Assembly: GCA_905221605.1 (NCBI GenBank) | Contig: CAJNDS010000313.1 | Coordinates: 538,478 to 602,477, forward strand | Direction: 5' to 3' | Length of the DNA: 64,000 bases | Source of the DNA: Symbiodinium natans | Lineage: Eukaryota > Sar > Dinophyceae > Suessiales > Symbiodiniaceae | Shown here: piece by piece, positions 32,601 through 43,385 of the stretch | Position numbering within the stretch: the first letter of the stretch is position 1 | Layout of the letters: the number at the start of each line of letters is the position of its first letter | Made by a program: the position numbers and the translations under genes | Notes under the pieces: model-generated | What the model saw: the letters and a program-made list of their open reading frames with translations, nothing else | Database searches by the model: none | Told to the model about the DNA's origin: nothing

Positions 32601-34280
32601 GTCCGCTGGTGGGCAGCCAGCACGTACCTACTCAACGTGCGGAATGCATAGCCCGCACGTACCTACCTCACGTGCGGATTGCAGCACATAGGCAGGGGAG
32701 GCCGTTCGTTCTTTCTCGCAATCCTTGACTCGTTGAGGTGCTTCGGTTCTGCGCTTCTGTGGAGCATGAGAATGGTAGTCGTGAGCTGTCTATTAACGCC
32801 AGACTGGTGTGGCTCGTAAGGTTGTAAGGTTGAGAGGATTCAGGGTGTTCGGTTGTTGAGTTCAGGGTTTCGGGCTGGACTGTTAGCATAGCTACAGTCG
32901 GAACTTCTTGGCTTGCGGACGTTTACAGTTTGGTTACTTCCAGGGTTCTCTGCCCCATGAGCTGAGGAGAACTAAGGTTTAGGGCTTATGAGGTTTTCAG
33001 TTTTTGGCTTGCATTGTTTGGGCGCTTAGTGTCTTTTTCTCAGCCAGTTGTAACTTGTAACCCCTTGCGCGGATTGGCGGGCCGATTCAGCATCGTTGTG
33101 TAGCCTGTGTAGAAAACTTTCGACTGCACTGCGACATATTAGCATCGAAGGGAGGCCCATTGTTGTTGTTGCCTCCGCGCCCTACCCAGAGGGAGGCAAA
33201 GGCCACATCATCGTTGCCTCCCTCCACACCGGTGGCCGGGTGTGGGGCAGCTATGCTTCTGGCAAGTTACTGGCTGCCCTTGAGGCCAACGCGCCTGTGG
33301 CCAGGCGTATGACAGCGGAGCTTTGCGCCAACGTGTCCGCTGGTGGGCAGCCAGCACGTACCTACTCAACGTGCGGAATGCATAGCCCGCACGTACCTAC
33401 CTCACGTGCGGATTGCATCACATTGGCAGGGGAGGCCGTTCGTTCTTTCTCACAATCGTCGAGTCGTTGAGGTGCTTCTGTTCAGGCCATTCGTTCGCAC
33501 AACACGGCTTAGTACAAAGCGGGTGCAGGGTAAAGGGCTCTAAGCCCTAAACCCTAAACCCTAAACCCTGAACCCTAAACCCTAAACCCTAAACCCTAAA
33601 CTATTTGTAGTGCTTCGCATGTCTTTAGTGTTTCCAGCCGCGCAACTGCAGGAGGTGGCAGAGATGCTCCAGCTCGGCGCGGCATCACGGCGGCCTTTGC
33701 GTACTCCTTGGGTTTGGGGTTTAGGGTTTAGGGTTTAGGGTTTAGGGTTTAGGGAGAGCACCAGCCAAAGGGTGCATACATAAGTGTAAGATCAATGTGA
33801 AGATGCGTGTGCACCCCAACCCAGGCCCAAACGCCGGTAAACTTAGCCCAAGAGGTCTTAAGGGGTTTCGGGTTTAGGGTTTAGGGGTTAGGGGTTAGGG
33901 GGCGTCGCAGTTGACTTGTCTTGGATGACTGGTGATACCCTTCATTCGAGCCTTTCGGGTTCGTATCCCTCATGAACCCCTTCGAATTTCAGGGCCACTT
34001 GAGCACTGCGAGGTCGTGCTGGAGAAGAGCCTTATATACCTGGGACCCTGCAGCCGCCAATGTCAAGTGAGGCTCCGGGTGCGGGGTTTAGGTCGTAGGG
34101 TATGCGGGGACTACATCAACCCTAAACAACCCTAAATCCTAAGCCCTAAACCCTAAACCCTAAACTGAAACCTACATTGAGTTGCTGAGTAGGTAACCTT
34201 GCTTGGGCACGGTACTCCAAATTTTCCTTGGAACCCAACCGTTCGCTTTTCTCCAGTTTCAGAACTCAGCCGATCAATAG
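29679..34280 (+). CDS. Multi-exon gene with tandemly duplicated exons, unknown protein
   Basis: Exons are 29679-29707, 29841-29888 (acceptor ctttctttttttgctccccag), 30398-30428, 30508-30582, the duplicated exons of 30508-33429, 33430-33529, 33638-33700, 33765-33836, 33993-34066 and terminal 34257-34280. Phases match across all singly present exons. Readings are RLMSFALVSPQLRFHR, KLLSFLDSRR, RPFVLSHNQGVEMLLFCTSV, FVRTTRLSTKRVQ, AQLQEVAEMLQLGAASRRPL, KGCIHKCKINVKMRVHPNPG and PLEHCEVVLEKSLIYLGPCS, ending FQNSADQ and TAG. Intron 33701-33764 (64 bp) is mostly TTTAGGG. No known domain recognised. Confidence 0.6.
30009..30098. mobile_element. Introner-like element, AGCTGAGTGA family
   Basis: Ends are agctgagtgaatccactt and cttatgaactcagc. 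A close relative lies at 46206-46299. It lies in an intron of the plus-strand gene. Confidence 0.6.
30508..33529 (+). repeat. Tandem array of a 737-756 bp exon-bearing unit
   Basis: The marker 'gcatcgttgtgtagcctg' recurs at 30845, 31601, 32338 and 33090. Each unit carries a short exon (GRPFVLSRNPRLVEVLRFCA type) and a longer one (192 nt or more at 31662, 32417 and 33151, reading RPIVVVASAPYPEGGKGHII and GRVWGSYASGKLLAALEANA). The first copy of the long exon (30926-31116) has lost one base and its AG. Short-exon copies at 31941 and 32696 carry an in-frame TGA. Copies are otherwise nearly identical, so the array is young. No telomere-type runs occur inside it. Confidence 0.85.
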
Positions 34281-34467
34281 TCATCGTTGGCGTGCTCTAT
34301 AAACCCTCAACCCCAGGCCTTAAACCCAACAGGGGGTTCACGAAAATAGGGGACCCCGAATAGAGATCCCCAAATAGTAGGATCCCCTTTTACTAAGGAT
34401 CCCAATAAGGTACCCCTAAACCCTAAACCCTAAACCCTAAACCCGATATGTCGGAAAGCCCCAACAG

Positions 34468-34512
34468 GCAAAGGCCGAAGCTGTACGCAAGGCTAGGCTC
34501 CTGTCGAGCTGA
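34468..34512 (+). CDS. Short terminal exon candidate
   Basis: After gaaagccccaacag it reads AKAEAVRKARLLSS then TGA. Confidence 0.35.
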   Translation, partial: AKAEAVRKARLLSS

Positions 34513-34817
34513 GAGTTGCTTTGAAGGTGCCTTGGATAGTTATTAAGGGTTCAGGGTTTAGGGTTTTATGGTTTGGGGTTTAGGGTTTGGGGTTTAGGGT
34601 TTAGGTTTTAGGGTTTAGGGTTTGGGGTTTAGGGTTTGGGGCTACAAGCAAGCACTTCACAGAATTTGAAGGCGCGCATCAGACCTTCCAAGGTAACGCG
34701 TGAGTAGCTGCTGAAGCCGGCATTGATTAGGGTTTAGGGTTTGGGGTTTAGGGTTTAGGGTTTGGGGTTTAGGGTTTGGGGTTTAGGATTTAGGGTTTAG
34801 GTTTTAGGGTTTCGCAG

Positions 34818-34910
34818 ACGTTGTCCAAACTTGCGCTTCTGAGACACCAAGCTCCTTTGGGACCAAATGATCCAACAAATGGGCGGTTCAAAGATTCTAC
34901 GTTAGTATAA
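34818..34910 (+). CDS. Terminal exon, unknown protein
   Basis: The acceptor is tagggtttcgcag. It reads TLSKLALLRHQAPLGPNDPT and GRFKDSTLV, then TAA. Confidence 0.45.
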   Translation, partial: TLSKLALLRHQAPLGPNDPTNGRFKDSTLV

Positions 34911-35444
34911 TCCCTAAACCCCTAACCCCAATCCCTATGAAAGTACATGGGCCATCGACCCCTTATTCGTGTTCGTTTCGTTGTGCACATCGCGCGGAGA
35001 GCAAAACATGTTGCGTTTTCCTGGCGTCTAGGCCCGGCAGTGCGCTGAATCCCAGCATGAGCCCCAAACTAAACCCTGAACCAGCCGAAACCTGAAAAGT
35101 CTATGTTTCAGCACAGAAGCCCGGCAACCACCCCGTCTGAACCCTATACTCCCTAAACCCTATATACCCTAAACCCTAAGTAACGCAACACAGCCTAAAC
35201 CTAAACCCCACGCCTGCGGTTCAGGGTTGCAGGGTGAACCCTACGGCAATCCCACAACCCCAAACCGTAAACCCTTGCAAAAGCTCAAGAAAGGGCACCC
35301 TTGTTTTCCCCTAGTAAACCGTATAGAGGTCGTCTATATATGTATATATATATATATATATATAGAAATACGCACATACATATATATATATATATGGCTG
35401 AAAGCCGGTTACTCCCCAAGGCAAAATTCAACAGATATCAACAG

Positions 35445-35534
35445 GGTAGCATCGGAAAGTCAACTACTGGCTATTGCAGTATCAATGTCAAGAAGTCAGC
35501 TGTTTCTTTTTCAATCCGAAACCCTAGGCCCTAA
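35445..35534 (+). CDS. Terminal exon, unknown protein
   Basis: After agatatcaacag it reads GSIGKSTTGYCSINVKKSAV and SFSIRNPRP, then TAA from a degenerate repeat. It resembles a P-loop, but the spacing is wrong. Confidence 0.4.
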   Translation, partial: GSIGKSTTGYCSINVKKSAVSFSIRNPRP

Positions 35535-35666
35535 AGTACATCTTACCATCCTGAACTTCTTGTAACTGAGGCCGAAATCTACAAGGCCGAAGACCCCAAA
35601 TTGTTCTTCGAGCCTTCTACGCCTCATGACGACACGTTGACTCTTTTGCCGTGCTGTCGTGCGCAG

Positions 35667-35783
35667 GCCATTGGCTGAAAAGTGTCACCCATATTAGCCG
35701 TTGTAAGGCTAAGGATCTAGAACAGCCCGAGAGGTTTAGATGGTCTAGGTACCTGCAACCATGGGACCCTATGATACATCGCG
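35667..35783 (+). CDS. 117 nt internal exon, unknown protein
   Basis: It has a superb acceptor (ttttgccgtgctgtcgtgcgcag) and a consensus donor GTAAGT. The single open frame reads HWLKSVTHISRCKAKDLEQP and RFRWSRYLQPWDPMIHR. Phase is 1 in, 1 out. Confidence 0.6.
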
Positions 35784-36067
35784 GTAAGTTTCAGTTTGGC
35801 TCGTCATGAGGAAGCCAGCTAAACCCCCAAGCTACAACGCCTCAGCCTCTCTTGTATGTTTACGTTCTGGTGCCCTGGCCCAGACACCTGGTTGAGGATT
35901 TCGGGTTTAAGGTTCAGGGTTTATTAGGGTTTAGGGTTTAGGGTTCAGGCTGTCAACCCCAGATTCAAATTGCGGGCGGGAGAACAGAAGAGACTCGCTG
36001 CGAGCCGCACCGTGGGTGCTCCGCCCTCGCCATGTCGAAAGGCCGATGGCTTATATAGCAAGGAGTC

Positions 36068-36192
36068 AAGGGTCCATGTACCTAAATAGGGTTTAGGGTT
36101 TAGGGTTTAGGATGGGTTTAGGGCCTTTAAGTACTTCCTATATAAGGGATTTGAGGCCCAAGTACGGAGTAATAAGGTACATGGGCCCTTAG
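36068..36192. mobile_element. CTAAGGGTCCATGTAC-family introner with inserted TTTAGGG units
   Basis: The left end aagggtccatgtaccta and right end tacatgggcccttag are inverted. TAGCAAGGAGTC flanks both sides as a direct repeat. At AAATAGGG the element continues into TTTAGGG units that are absent from the sister copy at 57771-57876. Confidence 0.7.
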
Positions 36193-36727
36193 GCTTAGCA
36201 AGGAGTCGTCTTGTTGATGATGGAGAGATGTTCCCTCAATCCTGAACCCTAAATCTTGAACCCTAAGCCCTAAATCCTAGACCCTAGACCCGAAATCCTA
36301 AAGCCCGAAACCCTAAATCCTAAACCCTAAACCCTGGAAGATGTCGAAATGTAGGGTTCAGGGTATATTGAGGGGTTGAGGGTTTTGTTTAGGGTCAAGG
36401 GTTTAGACTGTTTTCCGTTCAAGGAACCGCACAAGCCCTCACCCTACAAGTAGAAGATTGTAAACCCTGCGACAACCGGAAAGCAATGAGGGTTTCGGGC
36501 TTAACCAAAGCTTGTAGTCATGTAGAACGTAAAGGTCCAACCCGCATCACCCTAAACCCTCTAAGCCCCCTGAACATGCCGTAAACCCTACAGTAACCCT
36601 GAAACCGAATGGAGGTTTACGAACATGAGGCCGCGAATGAAATAAGGACCCTAAATATCGACCCCCAAATAGTATAGGATTCCTTTACCAGCACCCCAAT
36701 CATGAGGTATCCCTTCAGGACCCCAAT

Positions 36728-36919
36728 AATCCTAAACCCTAAACCCTAAACCCTAAACCCTAAACCCTAAACCCTAAACCCTAAACCCTAAACCCTAAAC
36801 CCTAAACCCTAAACCCTAAACCCGAAACCCTAAACCCTAAACCCTAAACCCTAACCCTAACCCTAAACCCTAAACCCTAAACCCTAAACCCTAAACCCTA
36901 AACCCTAAACCCTAAACCC
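36728..36919. repeat. CCCTAAA array, about 27 units
   Basis: Includes two short CCCTAA units. A coding-like island (36920-37016, open on both strands) separates it from TTTAGGG units at 37017-37060. Confidence 0.95.
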
Positions 36920-37226
36920 TACAGTAACCTCGAAAACCGAATGTGCCCGAGGCCACGCCCACTTCTCCAAGGACACCACCACATCCAGCAGCCAGGCCTC
37001 TTGTGCGTCATGAGCAAGGTTTAGGGTTTAGGGTTTAGGGTTTAGGGTTTAGGGTTTAGAATTTGGCTTTTTTAAGGTGTTCAGGGTTCAGGGTGCTTAG
37101 TAGGTTTAGGGTTCAGCTCGTAGGCTTTGGCATTGGGTCCCTGGCATGGAGATGATTGTGTTTAAAGCCTCTCACAGACTTCACGGGGCACCATTGTACC
37201 TCCAAGCGTTTTAAGATTTAAGTAGT

Positions 37227-37327
37227 CTTACTGGCCCAAAACCCAACTTTTCAACTTCTGGGCTTCTTATAAGGTAGTTTATTCTGAAAGTTTAAACTTT
37301 TATTTCCTTGGGTTTTGGGCCAGTAAG
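37227..37327. mobile_element. Introner-like element with 20 bp perfect inverted repeats
   Basis: CTTACTGGCCCAAAACCCAA and TTGGGTTTTGGGCCAGTAAG form its ends, flanked by TAGT on both sides (probable target-site duplication). 101 bp, no coding. Confidence 0.8.
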
Positions 37328-37907
37328 TAGTGGGTTGTTTGGGACAGGTGAAACCATAAGTACAGAGGTGCTTAGAGGTTCATAGGCGCATGGCGTGCCG
37401 TAAGCCTATACTCAGGAGAGAGGTGCTGCTTGCTGCTTTCATTGTTTAGGATACCCTAAACCCTAAACCCTCAACCCTCAACCGTGGCAGCCAGCTGAGA
37501 CTGGGGCACTCCGCCTGGGCCCTAACCCCCTAAAAACCTAAAGCTTGCAATGTAAACCCCAAACATTGAGCCCTAATCCCTGAACCCCAAACATTAAACC
37601 CCTAAGCCCTAAACCCGAAACCCTATAAACCCTAAACCCTAAGCAGCCCCAGCAGCCCCAGCAGCACCACTGGCCCAGTTGAGCTCGCAATCGAGTAGTG
37701 GGGCTCGGGCCTCGGAGGGTTTAGTGGGGCTCGGGTCTCGGAGGGCTTAGGGCTCAAGGTTTACCTGGGATTTAGGGTTTAGGGTTTAGGGTTTCGGGTT
37801 TAGGTCTACCCTGTTCATTTTTGTTGTTGGTTCAAGGTTCCCCAAAAGGGGTGCCCTTGTAAACATATGCTTCTTGTGCTACCAAGTTACGCTTTGGGGT
37901 TTTGTAG

Positions 37908-38087
37908 GTTCTCGCCGAAGATCCTTTTGAAACATGATTCTGTGGTAACCTGTGAAAGGCAGGCTGTTTTGGCCGGTGGGGGTTTCCGGGTGGTTGAGGT
38001 TCAGGGTTTAGGGCTTAGGGTTCTGCACTCTTTTCGGGCTCTGCCTTCCCAAACTCGCAGCGCCGCTGCACCTGGTCTAAACGCTAA
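37908..38087 (+). CDS. Two-exon 3' fragment
   Basis: Exon 37908-37944 (acceptor ggggttttgtag, donor GTAACC) reads FSPKILLKHDSV. The terminal exon 38061-38087 follows gggctctgccttcccaaactcgcag and reads RRCTWSKR then TAA, in phase. Confidence 0.4.
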
Positions 38088-38227
38088 GCCCTAGACACTC
38101 AACACCCTAGACTTTCCCTCAGACCCTAAGCATCCCAAAACCCTAGACCCCCGGATAGGCCCTTGGGATATCTCAATTTTTTCCTTCTTAAGTTTAAGAG
38201 GCTCATATTCAGGATTTGTTTTTTCAG

Positions 38228-38268
38228 AGGGCTCCTGAAAGGTCGAACCAGGGCCCGCATTGCCCGAA
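38228..38268 (+). CDS. Internal exon candidate
   Basis: The acceptor is aggatttgttttttcag and the donor GTGAGC. It reads RAPERSNQGPHCP or GLLKGRTRARIAR. Confidence 0.4.
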
Positions 38269-38413
38269 GTGAGCATCCTCCATAGGGCGCGTCCTCAGCC
38301 CTGGTGCGCCATTTGGGGGTGTACGATATTAGGGGTACCTGGTTTAGGGGTCCTTATTATAAGGGGATCCAACCCTAAACCCTAAACCCTAAACCCTAAA
38401 CCCCACTATCAAG

Positions 38414-38449
38414 ACATCTCCCGGGACGAAGCGGCCTTGAACGCGAACG
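38414..38449 (+). CDS. Short internal exon candidate
   Basis: It reads ISRDEAALNAN, nearly all with G/C-ending codons, after ccactatcaag. The donor is GTTAAT. Confidence 0.4.
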
Positions 38450-38478
38450 GTTAATTCCCCACTCTCTGACAACAAGTT

Positions 38479-38578
38479 GGGATGTTTCCCTTTCTACTAA
38501 CAGTCTTTGCATGGGTTACTATAGTATGGGGTATTACAATCTCTATCAAGGACTTTTATAGTATAAGGGGAACATCCC
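38479..38578. mobile_element. Introner-like element, GGGATGTTCCCC family
   Basis: gggatgtttccctt at the left and aaggggaacatccc at the right. Internal 'actaacagtcttt' is shared with the other copies. Confidence 0.65.
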
Positions 38579-38954
38579 AAACAATAACGTTGTTCAGGAG
38601 TTCAAAAATAGAAAGTATAAACAAACAGACCCTGTGAACATCTGCGTAGAGGTCCTGCTGCAAAACCCTAAAGCCTCATACCCTCAAACCCCCAAATTGC
38701 GCTCAAACCCTCCAACCCTATAACACCTGTTTTTTTTTTACCTAAACCCTTAAAGCCTCTTAGCCCCAAAGGCTTGAGCTTGACGCTTTCGCACCCACGG
38801 CATTCCACCCCCTAAGCCTCTAAGCACGCAACCCGAAACCCTAAACCCTAAATCCGAAACCCAAGCATTATAGACCCTAAACCCTAACCCTAAACCCGAA
38901 ACCCTAAACCCGAAACCCTAAACCCTAAATCCTAAGCCCTAAATCCCTGCTAAG

Positions 38955-38999
38955 GCTGTTGGCCTGAAGAAGTCCAAGAGCCACTGGTTGCACTTTAGG
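38955..38999 (+). CDS. Internal exon candidate
   Basis: Reads AVGLKKSKSHWLHFR and ends AGG|GTTTAGGG. Phase 0/0. Confidence 0.4.
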
Positions 39000-39976
39000 G
39001 TTTAGGGTTTAGGGTTTAGGGTTTAGGGTTTAGGGTTACCCTGCGGGTTTAGGATGTTGAGGGTTTAGGGGTTTAGACATGATAAGGGTGAGACAATGCG
39101 TTGTTGGTTGTGTTATGTCACGGGCTTTGTGGCTTTGGGTGGTTTAGGGCTTCTTTCGTTTGTGCTCTGGCTTGTGGCGTGTAGGCCGTGGGCTTTTCAC
39201 GGGTTGGACTGAGTACCAAGATTGAATTTATGAGGATCACATTCTTATATTTTCCCTTATTGGGGTTCAGGCCCTTGGGATCTCTTGTATATTTTCCCTA
39301 AACCCTAAACCCTAAACCCTGAACCCTAAACCCTAAACCCTAAACCCTGTTCCCTGGGCCGCCACAGTAAGAGTCCCAGAGCATCGGGGCTCAACAGCAA
39401 ACCCAGAGATGCAGCGGATGATTTGGGGTTTAGGGTTTAGGGGTTAGGGGTTAGGGTTTAGGGTTTAGGGTTTGGGGTTTGGGGTTGGGGTTTAGGGTTT
39501 AAGGTGAGCCCTAAAATCTGAACCTGGGGCGAGGAGGGGGGGGGTTAGGGGTTAGGGTCAGGGCTTAGGGTTTAGGGTTTAGAGTTTAAGGTTTGGGGTT
39601 TAGGGTTTTAGGGTGTAAGGTTTAAGGTTTAAGGTTTAGGCTTTAGGGTTTAGGGTGTAGGGTTTGGGGGGGAGTAGGGTGTGGGACTTGGGGTTTTAGT
39701 TTACAGGCCTCGAGGCAAGCTTGTTGTTTAGGGCTTGTAGGGGTAGGGTTCACACATTGCAGCGTGTTGTGGTTAGGACTCCACCAAGAACCTCCGAGGG
39801 TAGTACCTCTTTGGTGTTCTGCTCCTACAACTAGCCCAAGAAAAGCAACGACATTGGAGCCTTCATCTCATCCGTTTAGGATTTGCGCGAAGCCTGAGAA
39901 CCCGAAACCCCCAGCCTTCAAGCCTAAAGCTTGAACTGTTGACGCTTTCCAGGGGCTCCAAACTTAGCGCCCGCAG

Positions 39977-40194
39977 GCCAAGAACACCCACGAGATTTAC
40001 AGGCTGTACTGCCCTAAACTTCAAACCCTGAACCCTCAGCTTTAAACCCCAAACACTAAGCCCTGAACCCTAGACCCCTAAACCCTAAACAAAGCCACCA
40101 CAAAGTGTTCCCCCAAAACCTTAAACTCGCGGAGGGTTTTCTCACGCCCCCGCAGGCAGCCAGGGTCTTCTGTCGCCCAGGCAGCGCCCTCTAG
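39977..40194 (+). CDS. Two separate terminal-exon candidates
   Basis: 39977-40045 follows agcgcccgcag and reads AKNTHEIYRLYCPKLQTLNP then TAA. 40156-40194 follows tctcacgcccccgcag and reads AARVFCRPGSAL then TAG. They may be alternatives or ends of two small genes. Confidence 0.45.
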
Positions 40195-40346
40195 TTTTGG
40201 ACGCGGGGGAGGGGGGGGGGGGGGTTAACCCTAATTTAATGGGGTTTAGGGTTTAAGCCCCAGCCTCTGCCATCTAAAACATGTTAAGCTCTAAGCCTCA
40301 AGCCCGGCAGATGTAGAGGATACAGGGTTGCGTGTCCATCTTGGCA

Positions 40347-40508
40347 TACTTGGAGGTTCATGGGTATATAAGTAGGGTTACAAGTAGGGCAACCAACTAT
40401 GGCCATAACCTCTAGCCTTATTTAGGGTCCTTCTAACCCTACTTGGCAGTGCCCCTAAACCCCTATAAACCCCAAACCCCAAACACCCTACTCATGAACC
40501 TCCAAGTA
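40347..40508. mobile_element. Introner, TACTTGGAGGTTCATG family
   Basis: A 162 bp element with TACTTGGAGGTTCATG and CATGAACCTCCAAGTA as perfect 16 bp ends. Confidence 0.75.
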
Positions 40509-40784
40509 GCCTGAATCTGACCTCGCGAAAACAAATCGAAGAGGCCCTTGCAAGTGGACTAGGGTTTAGGGTTTAGGGTTTTCTGATTGCGTTTTTGTGA
40601 AGACTGCTGCAAGGTTACTCAAAGGCTACTGCTTACCTAAGAACCCCCCAAAGAAAAGACGAGGTTCTTCCTCATAAAGGGCTTATAGGGATTGTTCCTC
40701 TAAATTTTCGGAGTTCTTAAGCCAATAGTAGAAGGGGGGATGACCCCCCCCCCCCCCCCCCCCCTTCCCCTAGGGTGCTCGCAG

Positions 40785-40986
40785 GCGGCCACCACCTGAC
40801 ATGCCCGACCTTTTGGAGATCACCAGTGGGAGGTTGAGAGGCACTTTTGGTGTGTTTCCAACCCTAAACCCTAAACCCTCAACCCCAAACCCTAAACCCC
40901 AAACCCCAAACCCTAAACCCTAAACCCAAGCCCCTCTACAGGACCAACTCTTTAAAGGCGCTCAACGCCCTTGAAAATTGGGGGGG
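40785..40986 (+). CDS. Two exon candidates, unknown protein
   Basis: 40785-40849 uses a 20 bp poly(C) run as part of its acceptor tract (cccctagggtgctcgcag) and reads RPPPDMPDLLEITSGRLRGT. 40942-40986 follows cccctctacag and reads TNSLKALNALENWG. The phases do not join directly. Confidence 0.4.
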
Positions 40987-41296
40987 GTTCAGGGCTTGAT
41001 GCGCTTTCTCGGCATTGCTTAAAGGGATTTCGGGGATTGGATGGACAAGGGAGTCAGCCTCCCCCGCCACATAACAGTATTTCCCTCACACCCTCTGAGG
41101 ATCCAGGAAGTTTAGGGTTTTGGGTTAGCTGCCTCCCGCCCCCACGCCCCTTCCCAGTTGCTCAACCACCTATTCAAACTCTGTAATATATAAGCTCCCG
41201 AAGTCGTATTCATGCGTTTAGGGTTTGGAATTTACATCCGGTGGAACCTGATGTCACTAAGAACCCTCAGCCCCAGAGCCTCTACACCCTGGCAAG

Positions 41297-41425
41297 TCGC
41301 CAGTTGTCACCGTGGAGCGCTCCCGAAGTACCCTGAACTCAACCAAAAAAACCCTCAAGAACGTCTCTGGAGTGGCCTCTGGGCCTCATTGCCTCGACAC
41401 AAGATGTGATTACAGCCGTTTGAGG
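41297..41425 (+). CDS. 129 nt internal exon, unknown protein
   Basis: After ctctacaccctggcaag, 43 codons in phase 0/0 read SPVVTVERSRSTLNSTKKTL and KNVSGVASGPHCLDTRCDYS. The donor is AGG|GTCGCT. Confidence 0.5.
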
Positions 41426-42150
41426 GTCGCTTTTCAGCAACCCCCAGACCCTAAACCCTAACCCCCAAACCCTAAACCCTAAACCCTAAACCCTAAACCC
41501 TAAACCCTAAACCCTAAACCCTAAACCCTAAACCCTAAACCCTAAACAAGAAGCCTCAGAGCCCCGGCTGCCCTCAACCCCCCAAACCCTGAAACTCCTG
41601 AAGCGCCTTGAAGCCCAAGCACTCCAAAACCTGAACCCTCAGTCCTAAGCCCTCAATCGGTTCAGGGTTCAGGGTTCAGGGTTTAGGGTTTAGGGTTTAG
41701 GGTTTAGGGTTTAGGGTTTAGGGTCTAATCCTACATCCGAAGCCCCAAATTAGAGCTACTTGAAAAGCCTGTCCCTAGACCCTAAGCCCTGACTGCAAGC
41801 CACGGAAGGCAGCAAGCTCAAACCTAGACGTGCCAGGGGCCCCCAGCTCTTGTAGGGTTTAGGGTTTAGGGTTTAGGGTATAGGGTTTAGGGTTTAGGGT
41901 TTAGGGTTTAGGGTTTAGGGGTTTCATGGTTTAGGGTTTAGGCTTTCAGGTTGCATGGTTCAGGGTTTTAGGATTTTCGGGTTTCGGGCCTAGGGTTTCA
42001 GGTTTCAAAGTTCAGAGTTTCAGGGTTTTCGGGTTTTTGGGCTTTAGTTCTTCGGGTGTCAGGTTTCATGGTTCAGGGTTCAGGATATTTTAGGGTTTTA
42101 GGGTCCAGGGCTAAGGGTTGCTCTGTGGCGTCGCCAGCGGTTTTCTTCAG

Positions 42151-42264
42151 GGCTCTGTGTTGCTTCGACTTACGAGCAGCGAACCGATCAACTTCGTCTT
42201 ATCACTGGAAGCGCTCCCTAACCCGCCCCCCCCCCTCCTCCCGCCCTCCGCCCCTAAAACCTAA
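42151..42264 (+). CDS. Terminal exon, proline-rich tail
   Basis: The acceptor is agcggttttcttcag. It reads GSVLLRLTSSEPINFVLSLE followed by a Pro-rich tail from a C run, then TAA. Confidence 0.5.
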   Translation, partial: GSVLLRLTSSEPINFVLSLEALPNPPPPLLPPSAPKT

Positions 42265-42267
42265 ACC

Positions 42268-42343
42268 CTACATAAACCCTAACAAACCCTATATAAACCC
42301 TATGTAAACCCTATATAAACCCTACATAAACCCTATATAAACC
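42268..42343. repeat. Variant telomere-like array (ACATAAACCCT / ATATAAACCCT)
   Basis: Five to six units of 'tatataaaccc' type, a longer derivative of CCCTAAA seen only here. Confidence 0.8.
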
Positions 42344-42508
42344 CCTAGCAAACCCACGCCCTTAAAGCCATGTCGTTGGTTCGAGGAGACAGAGCCATGG
42401 GATGATGGCTTTGGGACACCCTCGCAAGCAGAGCCGCGGGACCCCCGGATTTCTGTTTTGTCAGGGCTCTTTCCTGCATTTTTTTTGCGTTATTCCTCTT
42501 ATTTGTTT

Positions 42509-42605
42509 GCTTAAGAACCTCCTACAAAAAATGATCAATAGTAATAACACCGTTGTGCCCTTTTGTAAGGAAGAATGTGTTGATCTCTTTGGGTGGTTCT
42601 TAAGC
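42509..42605. mobile_element. Introner-like element, CTTAAGAACC family
   Basis: GCTTAAGAACC and GGTTCTTAAGC are perfect inverted ends around a T-rich interior. Confidence 0.65.
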
Positions 42606-43019
42606 CAATGGTGGACTATCATGAGTGTAATGCAGACAAATGTATGTGTATATAGATATATATGATATAACTATAAATATATCATAAACATACATACCTA
42701 CCTACATACATACATACATACATACATACACACATGCTTATGTTTTCTTCGCTGTCGTTCATGTAGGTTTTTGTCTTGCCATCATGACATTGTATATTAT
42801 GTCTTCTTGAAAAGATGCATATATGGATATGTATAAATACGTATTTATCTATGTACATATATATATATATACATATACATATACATATACGTCACATACA
42901 TGTGTGTGCGTGTGTTTATGTATTTATGGATGAGTTTGAGCTCATGTGTCCGCTGAGTGCCCAAACCGTATATGGTCTGGCATTCTGTATTTATAGGTGT
43001 ATATTATGTGTATGTATGT

Positions 43020-43292
43020 ACACACACAAACACACAAACACACAAACACACAAACACACAAACACACAAACACACAAACACACAAACACACAACACACAC
43101 AGAACACACAGAACACACAGAACACACGAAACACACAGAACACACGAAACACACAGAACACACGAACACACGAACACACGAACGCACGAACGCACGAACA
43201 CACGAACGCACGAACACACGAACACACGAACACACGAACACACGAACACACGAACACACGAACACACGAACACACGAACACACGAACACACG

Positions 43293-43326
<34 letters not shown>
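43020..43326. repeat. CACAAA / CACAGAA / CACGAA minisatellite ending in (CA)n
   Basis: It is layered into blocks: cacaaa, then cacagaa, then cacgaa, then (CA)n. Long H/T-rich frames on the plus strand and C/V-rich frames on the minus strand are products of the repeat and are not genes. Confidence 0.95.
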
Positions 43327-43329
<3 letters not shown>

Positions 43330-43350
43330 GTGATGTCTCTGTGTGTGTAG

Positions 43351-43385
43351 GCTCCAGACGATCGGGATCGAGTTTTGAGCTGGGG
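43351..43385 (+). CDS. Short exon with a microsatellite-derived acceptor
   Basis: APDDRDRVLSW is read directly after gtctctgtgtgtgtag, the tail of the minisatellite. The donor is G|GTTCAGGG. Confidence 0.4.

Noticed and set aside
35430-35475. P-loop (Walker A) in QQGSIGKSTTG
   Set aside because: The required Gly/Ala four residues before GK is missing and no Walker B is seen.
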